Part shown: piece after piece, positions 7,309 to 14,171 of the stretch | How positions within the stretch are numbered: the stretch's first letter is position 1 | Layout: every line of letters begins with the position of its first letter | Notes under the pieces: generated by a model | Databases searched by the model: none | Seen by the model: the letters and a program-made list of their open reading frames with translations, nothing else | Told to the model about the DNA's origin: nothing | Assembly (NCBI GenBank): GCA_045106295.1 | Contig: JBGCEI010000082.1 | Location: forward strand, 1-19,268 | DNA length: 19,268 bases | Direction of reading: 5' to 3' | DNA from: WTJX01 sp045106295 | GTDB lineage: Bacteria > Bacteroidota > Bacteroidia > Cytophagales > JAAEPT01 | Program-made: the position numbers and the translations under genes

Positions 7309-8307
7309 TTATTTTGCAATAACTGCAATTAAGACTAGTACTTTGTTTGAGTAACCACATTCGTTATCATACCAAGATACAACTTTGACGAATGATCCAT
7401 CTAACTGAATACCCGCTTTTGCATCGAAGATAGACGTACACGTTTCCCCTCTAAAGTCAGTTGCAACTACTGCTTCTTCAGTATATCCAAGAACTCCTTT
7501 TAAAGTAGTTTCAGATGCTTTCTTCATAGTAGCACAGATATCTTCGTACGTAGTGTCTTTCTTTAACTGAACAGTTAAGTCAACTACAGATACGTCAGAT
7601 GTAGGCACACGGAAGGCCATACCAGTCAGTTTCCCATTTAATTCAGGAATTACTTTACCTACTGCTTTAGCAGCACCAGTAGAAGAAGGAATAATGTTTT
7701 CTAATATTCCACGTCCACCTCTCCAGTCTTTCATAGAAGGACCGTCAACTGTTTTCTGTGTTGCAGTAGCAGCGTGTACGGTAGTCATTAAACCTTTATC
7801 TATCCCGTAAGTATCGTTCAATACTTTAGCAAGTGGTGCTAAGCAGTTGGTAGTACAAGATGCATTAGAAACAATATCTTGTCCAGCATAAGAGTCTGTA
7901 TTTACACCTACTACAAACATTGGAGTAGCGTCTTTAGAAGGAGCAGAAAGTACTACTTTTTTAGCACCTGCTTCGATGTGCTTACGAGCAGTTTCATCAG
8001 TTAAGAAGAATCCTGTAGATTCTACTACTACTTCAGCACCAATTTTATCCCAAGCTAGGTTTGCAGGATCTCTTTCAGCTGAAACTCTGATTTCTTTTCC
8101 GTTTACGATTAGCTTTCCCCCTTTTACTTCAACATCACCAGCAAATCTACCGTGAACAGAATCAAACTTTAGCATGTATGCTAAATAGTCTACATCTAAT
8201 AAATCATTGATCCCTACTATTTCAATATCGTTACGAGTAGAAGCAGAACGAAAAACATTTCTACCGATACGTCCAAACCCGTTGATACCAACTTTAATTT
8301 TTGACAT
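7309..8307 (-). CDS. gap: Glyceraldehyde-3-phosphate dehydrogenase, type I
   Basis: A 332-aa glycolytic enzyme that oxidises glyceraldehyde 3-phosphate with NAD+ and phosphate to 1,3-bisphosphoglycerate. Visible features are the N-terminal Rossmann motif 'INGFGRIGRNVFR' (8-20), the active-site 'SNASCTTNCLAPL' with catalytic Cys151, and His178 in 'TTVHAATATQK'. The C-terminal 'SWYDNECGYSNKV' has Cys where many homologues have Trp. The frame is open to an ATG at 8358, but that would place the start inside the promoter; ATG 8307 gives the standard N-terminus MSKIKVGINGFG after a purine-rich stretch. The gene has its own promoter and terminator and seems monocistronic. Confidence 0.97.
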   Translation of the reverse strand: MSKIKVGINGFGRIGRNVFRSASTRNDIEIVGINDLLDVDYLAYMLKFDSVHGRFAGDVEVKGGKLIVNGKEIRVSAERDPANLAWDKIGAEVVVESTGFFLTDETARKHIEAGAKKVVLSAPSKDATPMFVVGVNTDSYAGQDIVSNASCTTNCLAPLAKVLNDTYGIDKGLMTTVHAATATQKTVDGPSMKDWRGGRGILENIIPSSTGAAKAVGKVIPELNGKLTGMAFRVPTSDVSVVDLTVQLKKDTTYEDICATMKKASETTLKGVLGYTEEAVVATDFRGETCTSIFDAKAGIQLDGSFVKVVSWYDNECGYSNKVLVLIAVIAK

Positions 8308-8347
8308 TTCTTTTCTTTTAAATTGTTTACTTAATTTTTCTAGCACG

Positions 8348-8378
8348 CAAATGTACAATAAGTATTACCCAATTTCAA
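8348..8378 (-). promoter_or_regulatory. Promoter of gap
   Basis: On the minus strand TTG (8378-8376) is followed after exactly 20 bp by TACATTTG (8355-8348), a perfect match to the Bacteroidota -7 consensus TAnnTTTG. Transcription should start near 8341, giving a leader of about 34 bases before the ATG. The same spacing occurs at the rpmB promoter in this window. Confidence 0.7.
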
Positions 8379-8411
8379 TTCAAAGACTTTATAAAAAAAC
8401 AATAGCGTCCT

Positions 8412-8440
8412 AAACGTTTTATATTTCCTCTAAAACGTTT
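8412..8440. promoter_or_regulatory. Inverted repeat upstream of the gap promoter, possible operator
   Basis: AAACGTTTTA (8412-8421) and TAAAACGTTT (8431-8440) are perfect 10-base inverted arms separated by 9 bases. Each arm contains the palindrome AAACGTTT. The site lies about 70-100 bases upstream of the predicted gap start site, a plausible place for an activator. Regulator unknown. Confidence 0.4.
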
Positions 8441-8558
8441 AAATTCTGTAAAGTGAACCCAAATCATGAGTCTAATTCGTAATGATTTTTAAGTAGCTAT
8501 TCAACAACCTTTTGGTCAATTATTAGTCAAAGAACAAACATCATTTAAATTATTAGTT

Positions 8559-8636
8559 ATGAAAAAAGTCTTTTTTTCACTTATAACCCTTTTCATTTCA
8601 ACCCGAACTATGGGTTTTAAAATAAGCGTTTTCTAA
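8559..8636 (+). other. Short frame with signal-peptide-like start, possible gene remnant
   Basis: An ATG at 8559 opens 25 codons beginning MKKVFFSLITLFIS, which look like a bacterial signal peptide, and stops at TAA 8634. The same frame continues after that stop with DDKVGLKI before a second TAA. It could be a tiny secreted peptide, a decayed fragment of an exported-protein gene, or chance in AT-rich sequence. There is no clear promoter. I favour a remnant or chance. Confidence 0.2.
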
Positions 8637-8651
8637 GATGACAAAGTAGGG

Positions 8652-9869
8652 TTAAAAATTTAAAATCGTTTCTTCAATAATAGCACAGCTTTTATCTAAC
8701 TGCTTTTTAGTAATGACTAAAGGTGGTGCAAAACGGATAATATCTCCATGAGTGGGTTTAGCCAATAAGCCGTTTTCTTTTAATTTCATACAAACGTCCC
8801 AAGCTGTTCTACCATCAGCTAGTGGTTTTATGACAATAGCGTTTAATAACCCTTTGCCTCTAACTAAAGAAATAAGATTTGTTTTCTGCTGTAAATCAGT
8901 CATTCGTTTTCTAAAAATAGCGCCCATTTTCTGTGCATTTTCTGCTAGTTTTTCTTTTTCAACAATGGATAAGGCTTCTACTGCAATGGCACAAGCTAGT
9001 GGGTTACCACCAAAAGTAGAACCGTGTTCACCAGGCTTTATGGTTAGCATAACTTCATCATTTGCCAAAGCAGCAGATACTGGATAAAATCCACCTGACA
9101 ATGCTTTTCCTAAAATTAGGATATCAGGTTTTACATTTTCATGATCACAAGCTAAGCGCTTACCTGTCCGCCCCACACCTGTTTGCACTTCATCCATCAT
9201 TAGAAGTACGTTATGTTTTTTGCACAATTCAGCGGCTTTTTTTAAATAGCCATCCTCGGGCACGTAAACTCCTGCCTCTCCTTGAATGGGTTCTACCCAA
9301 AAACCACAAACAGTAGGGTCACTCAATGCGTTGTCTAACGCTTTTAAGTCATTATAAGGAATAATTTCATATCCTGGCATAAACGGACCAAACCCTTTTC
9401 TTGAGTCAGGATCGGTAGAAGCAGAAATAATTCCTGTTGTACGACCATGGAAGTTCCCTTCTACAGCTATTATTTTGGCTCTGTTTTCAGGAATCCCTTT
9501 TACATCATATCCCCAGCGTCTAGCTAATTTAATGGCAGTTTCATTTGCCTCTGCTCCACTATTCATCAATAATACTTTGTCGAATCCAAAATAGGTGGCG
9601 ATGTATTTCTCTGCTTCGCCTAGTCGATCATTGTAAAATGCTCGTGAAGTTAAGGTTAGCTTTTTTAATTGTTTGGTGGCAGCTTTTACTAATTTTGGAT
9701 GGCAGTGTCCTTGGTTTACGGCACTGTACGCCGATAAAAAATCAATGTGCTTTTTGCCTTCTACATCCCATACATACACTCCTTTCCCTTTACTAAGTAC
9801 TACAGGAATAGGGTGGTAATTATGTGCTCCGTATTGATCTTCTAACTGGATAAAATCTTGACTACGCAT
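8652..9869 (-). CDS. rocD: Ornithine aminotransferase
   Basis: A 405-aa class III PLP-dependent aminotransferase. It transfers the delta-amino group of ornithine to 2-oxoglutarate, giving glutamate 5-semialdehyde and glutamate in arginine/proline metabolism. Motifs include 'NSGAEANETAIKLAR' (103-117), 'EPIQGEAG' (193-200), 'MMDEVQTGVGRTG' (224-236) with Asp226, the PLP Lys255 in 'ILGKALSGG', and 'GSTFGGNPLA' (283-292). The N-terminal 'YGAHNYHPIPVVLSKGKGVYVWD' is characteristic of ornithine aminotransferase rather than acetylornithine aminotransferase. The upstream membrane-protein gene ends 5 bases before its start, so they are probably co-transcribed. No arginine-pathway gene is adjacent. 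Confidence 0.93.
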   Translation of the reverse strand: MRSQDFIQLEDQYGAHNYHPIPVVLSKGKGVYVWDVEGKKHIDFLSAYSAVNQGHCHPKLVKAATKQLKKLTLTSRAFYNDRLGEAEKYIATYFGFDKVLLMNSGAEANETAIKLARRWGYDVKGIPENRAKIIAVEGNFHGRTTGIISASTDPDSRKGFGPFMPGYEIIPYNDLKALDNALSDPTVCGFWVEPIQGEAGVYVPEDGYLKKAAELCKKHNVLLMMDEVQTGVGRTGKRLACDHENVKPDILILGKALSGGFYPVSAALANDEVMLTIKPGEHGSTFGGNPLACAIAVEALSIVEKEKLAENAQKMGAIFRKRMTDLQQKTNLISLVRGKGLLNAIVIKPLADGRTAWDVCMKLKENGLLAKPTHGDIIRFAPPLVITKKQLDKSCAIIEETILNF

Positions 9870-9874
9870 AGGCT

Positions 9875-11041
9875 TTAGAAAAAGTAACTGATTAAGAAGT
9901 GTTTTGGCAAATTAACTAGTAATGACAGAATTAAAAAAGTAGTGATCGGAATTTTAATATTTTTAAATAACTCCTCATTAGTGGATACAGCTATTAAAAC
10001 AGCAGCAAACGCTACAATTGAAAAAGGAGATAAGAAACGATAATTAACCGTTTCAATATGGGGCATAAATCCCCTTATTAATAAGTAACAACCTAAATAG
10101 AAAAAAGAAACGATAAATAGATGCTTAGATAAATAAGGGATTCGAAATGTTAAATTTTTCTTTCTAATTAAAAACCAACAATAAGAGATAAGACTAATCT
10201 GAAAAAAACAGAATCCATAAAATAAGATATGATTACTTGCTCCTTCTCTAAAATGAACCGCTAGACTCAATTCTTTTGCTAAAGCTGAGAAAAAATTAAT
10301 CAAATAATCTCCTAATAATAGCCTCTCCGGAAGAAACCGTTCTTGTCCTGTCATATAATCCCCTTGTAGCTTATTCCATATTAGATAAGACCCAATAAAT
10401 AAAGAGCAACTAAATAAAATAATAACGAACTGCCAATTTATTTTTTTTTGTTTAATCCACTCTTGAACTAAATAATAAAACGGAATTCCTAGACTAACTA
10501 TGCCTATGTATCTATAGAAAAAGAGAAAGAGAAGAGATGGTACCCATTGATAAGAAATCAACTTACCGTTTTCTTTATACTGACACGATATAAAAGAGAT
10601 AAGAAACAAACATGTGATAAAAATCATTTCAGACCAGCTGTAACTAATAATCTCTAATGAGGTATATGTACCAAATGCTAATACGTTGAACCAAGCATGT
10701 TTCGTATGCTTATAAAGTAGAAACGCTACAAAGGCTAAACCTAACCAGTTCACTATTTTAGAAGACCAAAGAAGGTTTGCCTGTGTTATTTTTTGTACAA
10801 CAAGAATACTCAAAGGATACCCAAGAGGCCATAAGGAAAAATGGACTTCTTCTGTTGCTTCTTCAAAAGGGTATTTGTTTGGAATAATAGCTTCACCTCT
10901 TTCTAGTAAGTTCTCTGACACTTTCAAATAAAATTCAGAATCAGGGCTTACATAAGAGGTTTCTTCTACAGATACTCTAACAATAGAAACACCTACAATA
11001 AGTAGGTAAATTAAAATAAGATAAATAAGTTCTTTATTCAT
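9875..11041 (-). CDS. Multi-pass membrane protein, possible GT-C glycosyltransferase
   Basis: A 388-aa integral membrane protein with about ten hydrophobic segments, the first at residues 5-21. After the first span comes 'SPDSEFYL' (32-39), then 'WPLGYPL' (71-77). An acidic residue just outside the first span, followed by a Trp/Pro-Gly-Tyr-Pro stretch, is the arrangement seen in GT-C glycosyltransferases of the PMT/ArnT type, which use lipid-linked sugars. That is an inference from topology; no family was firmly recognised, and other polytopic proteins remain possible. It starts at ATG 11041 and ends 5 bases before rocD, an odd partner for an envelope enzyme. A diverging rpmB promoter lies 77 bases upstream. 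Confidence 0.65.
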   Translation of the reverse strand: MNKELIYLILIYLLIVGVSIVRVSVEETSYVSPDSEFYLKVSENLLERGEAIIPNKYPFEEATEEVHFSLWPLGYPLSILVVQKITQANLLWSSKIVNWLGLAFVAFLLYKHTKHAWFNVLAFGTYTSLEIISYSWSEMIFITCLFLISFISCQYKENGKLISYQWVPSLLFLFFYRYIGIVSLGIPFYYLVQEWIKQKKINWQFVIILFSCSLFIGSYLIWNKLQGDYMTGQERFLPERLLLGDYLINFFSALAKELSLAVHFREGASNHILFYGFCFFQISLISYCWFLIRKKNLTFRIPYLSKHLFIVSFFYLGCYLLIRGFMPHIETVNYRFLSPFSIVAFAAVLIAVSTNEELFKNIKIPITTFLILSLLVNLPKHFLISYFF

Positions 11042-11083
11042 TAGTCTGTTTATTCACCTAAAGATAGTTTATCTATTGCTTTT

Positions 11084-11099
11084 TGTGAATTAATCCACA
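11084..11099. promoter_or_regulatory. 16-bp near-palindrome between diverging genes
   Basis: TGTGAATTAATCCACA is a palindrome except for one mismatched pair. It lies between the start of the minus-strand membrane protein (11041) and the rpmB promoter (11118), where an operator could affect either gene. Short AT-centred palindromes also occur by chance. Confidence 0.25.
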
Positions 11100-11117
11100 T
11101 TTATCTGCCCAATGGTG

Positions 11118-11148
11118 TTGCAAAGTAAAATAAAATTATGGATATTTG
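11118..11148 (+). promoter_or_regulatory. Promoter of the rpmB ribosomal operon
   Basis: TTG at 11118-11120 is followed after exactly 20 bp by GATATTTG at 11141-11148, one mismatch from TAnnTTTG. Transcription would start near 11155, leaving a leader of only about 15 bases before the rpmB ATG at 11170. That is short, but leaders of this kind occur in Bacteroidota. Confidence 0.6.
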
Positions 11149-11169
11149 CAGTCCGTAAAAAAACAGGGT

Positions 11170-11412
11170 ATGTCTAGAGTTTGCGAAATAACAGGAAAAA
11201 GACCAAGAGTGGGTAACAATGTTTCTCACGCGAAAAACAAAACAAAGAGAAAATTCTTACCGAATCTTCACAAGAAGCGATTCTACATCCCTAGTGAGGA
11301 CAAGTGGATTACATTAAAAGTGTCTTCTACAGCGTTAAGAACAATTACCAAAAATGGTATCGAAGCAGTATTGAAAGATGCTGAGCGTAAAGGATTTAAA
11401 ATCGCTAAGTAA
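11170..11412 (+). CDS. rpmB: 50S ribosomal protein bL28
   Basis: An 80-aa basic protein of the large ribosomal subunit. It starts 'MSRVCEITGKRPRVGNNVSH', the standard bL28 N-terminus, followed by the KRKFLPNLHKKRF segment and a C-terminal 'ITKNGIEAVLKDAERKG'. The frame is open to a TTG at 11146, but that lies within the promoter, so ATG 11170 is used. Its stop codon overlaps the start of rpmG by one base (TAATG), so translation is probably coupled. It leads a cluster of ribosomal and secretion genes common in Bacteroidota. Confidence 0.97.
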   Translation: MSRVCEITGKRPRVGNNVSHAKNKTKRKFLPNLHKKRFYIPSEDKWITLKVSSTALRTITKNGIEAVLKDAERKGFKIAK

Positions 11413-11594
11413 TGGCTAAGAAAGGAAATAGAGTTCAAGTAATACTACAATGCACTGAGCATAAAGAAAGTGGTATGAAGGGGATGTCTCGTTACATCAC
11501 TACTAAGAATAGAAAAAATACAGCAGAGCGTCTTGAATTAAAAAAATTCAACCCTGTTTTGAAAAAATATACTGTTCACAAAGAAATTAAGTAA
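11412..11594 (+). CDS. rpmG: 50S ribosomal protein bL33
   Basis: A 60-aa large-subunit protein. It starts MAKKGNRVQVILQCTEH and carries 'SRYITTKNRKNTAERLELKK', the conserved core of bL33. Only one Cys (Cys14) is present, so the zinc-binding CxxC pairs of C+ type bL33 are absent and this is a zinc-independent form. It is sandwiched between rpmB (1-base overlap) and the bL38 gene (2-base gap). Confidence 0.96.
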   Translation: MAKKGNRVQVILQCTEHKESGMKGMSRYITTKNRKNTAERLELKKFNPVLKKYTVHKEIK

Positions 11595-11596
11595 TC

Positions 11597-11749
11597 ATGG
11601 CTAAGAAAACGGTAGCAACATTACAAAAGAAAGATTCTGCAGGTTTAGCAAAAGTAGTTAAAGCTGTACGTAAAGAAAACGGAGCTTATACTTTTAGAGA
11701 AGAAATGATTCCTGCTGATCAAGTAAAGGAATATCTTTCTAAGAAGTAA
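11597..11749 (+). CDS. DUF4295 family small ribosomal protein bL38
   Basis: A 50-aa basic protein starting MAKKTVATLQKKDSAGLAKV and ending in Lys-Lys. It contains 'VVKAVRKENGAYTFREEMIP', the DUF4295 pattern found only in Bacteroidota and almost always right after rpmG. From memory, this family was identified as an integral large-subunit protein, named bL38, in a Flavobacterium johnsoniae ribosome structure. It begins 2 bases after the rpmG stop and is followed by a terminator hairpin, so the three small genes form one transcription unit, with or without read-through into ftsY. It is short enough to be missed by length-filtered gene callers. Confidence 0.93.
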   Translation: MAKKTVATLQKKDSAGLAKVVKAVRKENGAYTFREEMIPADQVKEYLSKK

Positions 11750-11776
11750 TTCGATAATATTATATTAAGTTGAAGT

Positions 11777-11803
11777 AAAGTCCCTTTTTAAGGGACTTTT
11801 TTC
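11777..11803 (+). terminator. Terminator after the rpmB-rpmG-bL38 unit
   Basis: A perfect 10-bp stem (11777-11786 with 11790-11799) containing GTCCC/GGGAC closes a TTT loop and is followed by T residues. It may attenuate rather than fully stop transcription into ftsY, since no strong promoter was recognised between it and 11886. Confidence 0.85.
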
Positions 11804-11885
11804 GTTTATTAACACTGGTATTGCAACTATTCCTCTTGTAATATGGTTCAAACTAGTATCTAAAAATTCAAAGAAAAAGTAAGCT

Positions 11886-12830
11886 ATGGGTTTATTTAAG
11901 TTTCTTTCAAAAGACAAGAAAGAAGGACTAGACAAAGGGTTAGAAAAAACAAAGACCTCTTTATTATCAAAAATAGGAAGAGCCATTGTAGGTAAATCTC
12001 AAATTGATGATGAAGTACTGGATGAATTGGAAGAAATTTTAATTACATCAGATGTAGGAGTAGATACTACCGTAAAAATTATTGAGCGGATCGAGGCTCG
12101 TGTAGCCAAAGACAAATTTATTAGTGCATCAGAACTAGATGCCTTATTGAAAGAAGAAATAGCTTCTTTGTTGTCCGAGAACGAATCTACTGGCGTAAAT
12201 GTTGAAAAAGTAGATGGCCCTTATGTCATTTTAGTTGTGGGTGTAAATGGTGTAGGTAAAACGACGACTATTGGTAAACTGGCTGCTCAATTATCTAAGC
12301 AAGGGAAGAAAGTGATTTTAGGAGCGGCAGATACATTCAGAGCTGCTGCTGTTGATCAATTAAAATTATGGGGAGAACGAATTGATGTGTCTGTAATTGA
12401 GCACGGCATGGGGACAGACCCTGCTTCTGTTGCTTTTGATACAGTGAAACAAGCGGTAGACGAAAAAGCTGATGTAGTTATCATAGATACAGCAGGGCGA
12501 CTGCACAATAAAGTAAACTTGATGAATGAATTATCGAAGATCAAACGAGTGATTCAAAAGTTCATTCCTGAAGCTCCACATGACGTGATGCTAGTCTTAG
12601 ATGGTAGCACAGGTCAAAATGCTTTTATCCAAGCAAAGGAATTTACCAAAGCAACAGAAGTGTCTTCTTTAGCCATTACTAAATTAGATGGAACAGCGAG
12701 AGGCGGTGTAGTAATAGGTATCTCTGATCAATTTAAAATACCCGTACGCTACATTGGCGTAGGTGAAGGAGTAGAAGACCTTCAATTGTTTGATAGTAAA
12801 GTGTTTGTCGAATCTTTATTTGATAAATAA
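11886..12830 (+). CDS. ftsY: Signal recognition particle receptor FtsY
   Basis: A 314-aa SRP GTPase that docks ribosome-SRP complexes at the inner membrane for co-translational insertion. It has a short basic N-terminus (MGLFKFLSKDKKEG), a four-helix N domain (about 20-105) and a GTPase G domain. Visible motifs are G1 'GVNGVGKTTT' (119-128), 'DTFRAAAVDQL' (149-159), G3 'DTAGRLHNK' (201-209), G4 'TKLDGTARGG' (265-274) and the closing 'GVGEGVEDLQLFD'. The long acidic A domain of E. coli FtsY is missing, as in many bacteria. rimO starts 23 bp downstream. The location after rpmB-rpmG-bL38 is a recurring Bacteroidota arrangement. Confidence 0.97.
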   Translation: MGLFKFLSKDKKEGLDKGLEKTKTSLLSKIGRAIVGKSQIDDEVLDELEEILITSDVGVDTTVKIIERIEARVAKDKFISASELDALLKEEIASLLSENESTGVNVEKVDGPYVILVVGVNGVGKTTTIGKLAAQLSKQGKKVILGAADTFRAAAVDQLKLWGERIDVSVIEHGMGTDPASVAFDTVKQAVDEKADVVIIDTAGRLHNKVNLMNELSKIKRVIQKFIPEAPHDVMLVLDGSTGQNAFIQAKEFTKATEVSSLAITKLDGTARGGVVIGISDQFKIPVRYIGVGEGVEDLQLFDSKVFVESLFDK

Positions 12831-12853
12831 ATAGTCATTTAATACTCAAATAC

Positions 12854-14167
12854 GTGAAGACAAGACAACAAGAGAATAAAAAAGTAAATATCATCACACT
12901 AGGATGTTCTAAAAACCTAGTTGATTCAGAAAATTTACTTACTCAACTAAAAGGAAATGGAATCGAAGCACAACACGAAACAGAGGAAGACGATTCTGAT
13001 GTAGTGGTGGTAAACACATGTGGATTCATTGACTTAGCCAAACAAGAGTCTATTGATACCATTTTAGGTTATGCTGATGCAAAAAGAGAAGGAAAAATAG
13101 AAAAACTGTACGTTACCGGTTGTTTATCTGAACGATACAAAGAGAACCTAGAAAACGAAATTCCTGAAGTAGATGCTTTTTTTGGTACAAGGGAACTCCC
13201 TCAACTATTACAACGCTTCAACGCTGATTACAAACATGAATTGATCGGTGAGCGAATGTCTACTACGCCACAGCACTATGCTTACTTAAAAATTGCGGAA
13301 GGGTGCGACAGACCATGTTCTTTCTGTGCTATTCCGATTATGAGAGGAAAACACGTTTCCAAATCAATAGAGGACTTAGTGACTGAAACAAAAGCATTAG
13401 CCAAGAAAGGTGTAAAAGAAATTTTACTCATTGCACAAGATTTGACTTACTATGGCTTAGATATTTATAAAAAAAGAAATCTAGCTGACCTTTTAAGGAG
13501 TTTATCTGATGTTGAAGGAATTGAGTGGATTCGATTACACTATGCGTATCCTGCTGGTTTCCCTTTAGATGTCCTAGATGCTATGAACGAGCGTGACAAC
13601 ATCTGTAACTATTTAGATATGCCTTTGCAGCATGGTTCTACCAGCATGCTTAAAGCCATGCGAAGAGGCATCACAAGAGAGAAGACAGAAGAGCTAATCA
13701 AAACAATCAGAGCAAAGGTTCCTAACATAGCGCTTCGAACTACTTTAATAGCTGGTCATCCTGGAGAAACAGAAGAAGACTTTGAAGAGATGTTGACGTT
13801 TGTAGAGCAAATGAGATTTGATCGCTTAGGAATATTCTCATATTCTCACGAAGATGGAACACATTCTTACTCAATGGAAGACAGTGTTCCAGAAGAAGTA
13901 AAACAAGAACGTGTAAGTGAGGTAATGCAGCTTCAAGAAGAAATTTCATTAGAAATTAACAAACAAAAAGAGGGAAAAGTCTTGAAAGTGCTTTTTGATA
14001 GAAAAGAAGGTGAGTACTTTGTAGGCAGAACAGAAAGTGATTCTCCAGAAGTAGACAATGAAGTATTAGTAGAAGCTGCAACCAACTTTGTTCGCTTAGG
14101 TGATTTCGCTAACGTAAAAATAGAACGAGCAGACTACTTTGACTTATATGGTTCGGTAGTGGAATAA
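12854..14167 (+). CDS. rimO: Ribosomal protein uS12 methylthiotransferase RimO
   Basis: A 437-aa radical SAM enzyme that adds a methylthio group to the conserved Asp of ribosomal protein uS12. The N-terminal methylthiotransferase domain holds the auxiliary cluster cysteines Cys18, Cys56 and Cys90. The radical SAM motif is CDRPCSFC (Cys151, Cys155, Cys158). A TRAM domain at the C-terminus ends in 'DYFDLYGSVV'. It starts at GTG 12854; the first residues MKTRQQENKK precede the conserved 'VNIITLGCSKNLVDSE'. RimO rather than MiaB is supported by that N-terminus and the context with ribosomal genes. bshC follows after 4 bases. Confidence 0.96.
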   Translation: MKTRQQENKKVNIITLGCSKNLVDSENLLTQLKGNGIEAQHETEEDDSDVVVVNTCGFIDLAKQESIDTILGYADAKREGKIEKLYVTGCLSERYKENLENEIPEVDAFFGTRELPQLLQRFNADYKHELIGERMSTTPQHYAYLKIAEGCDRPCSFCAIPIMRGKHVSKSIEDLVTETKALAKKGVKEILLIAQDLTYYGLDIYKKRNLADLLRSLSDVEGIEWIRLHYAYPAGFPLDVLDAMNERDNICNYLDMPLQHGSTSMLKAMRRGITREKTEELIKTIRAKVPNIALRTTLIAGHPGETEEDFEEMLTFVEQMRFDRLGIFSYSHEDGTHSYSMEDSVPEEVKQERVSEVMQLQEEISLEINKQKEGKVLKVLFDRKEGEYFVGRTESDSPEVDNEVLVEAATNFVRLGDFANVKIERADYFDLYGSVVE

Positions 14168-14171
14168 CATT

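Larger units (their letters stand above)
8308..8651. other. 344-bp intergenic region between gap and rocD
   Basis: It holds the GAPDH leader and promoter (8348-8378), a 10-bp inverted repeat (8412-8440) and a 26-codon plus-strand frame (8559-8636). No terminator with a good T-run was found for rocD, which ends at 8652. The rest is AT-rich with no recognised element. Confidence 0.6.

Noticed and set aside
8308..8358. Longer GAPDH start at ATG 8358
   Set aside because: It would begin inside the promoter -7 element and add 17 residues not found in the family.
8600..8618. AACCC...GGGTT hairpin with short T run as a terminator for rocD
   Set aside because: The arms are only 5 bases and the T run follows on the plus strand, the wrong direction for rocD.
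11146..11169. Upstream TTG start for bL28
   Set aside because: It overlaps the -7 element; the family N-terminus begins at ATG 11170.
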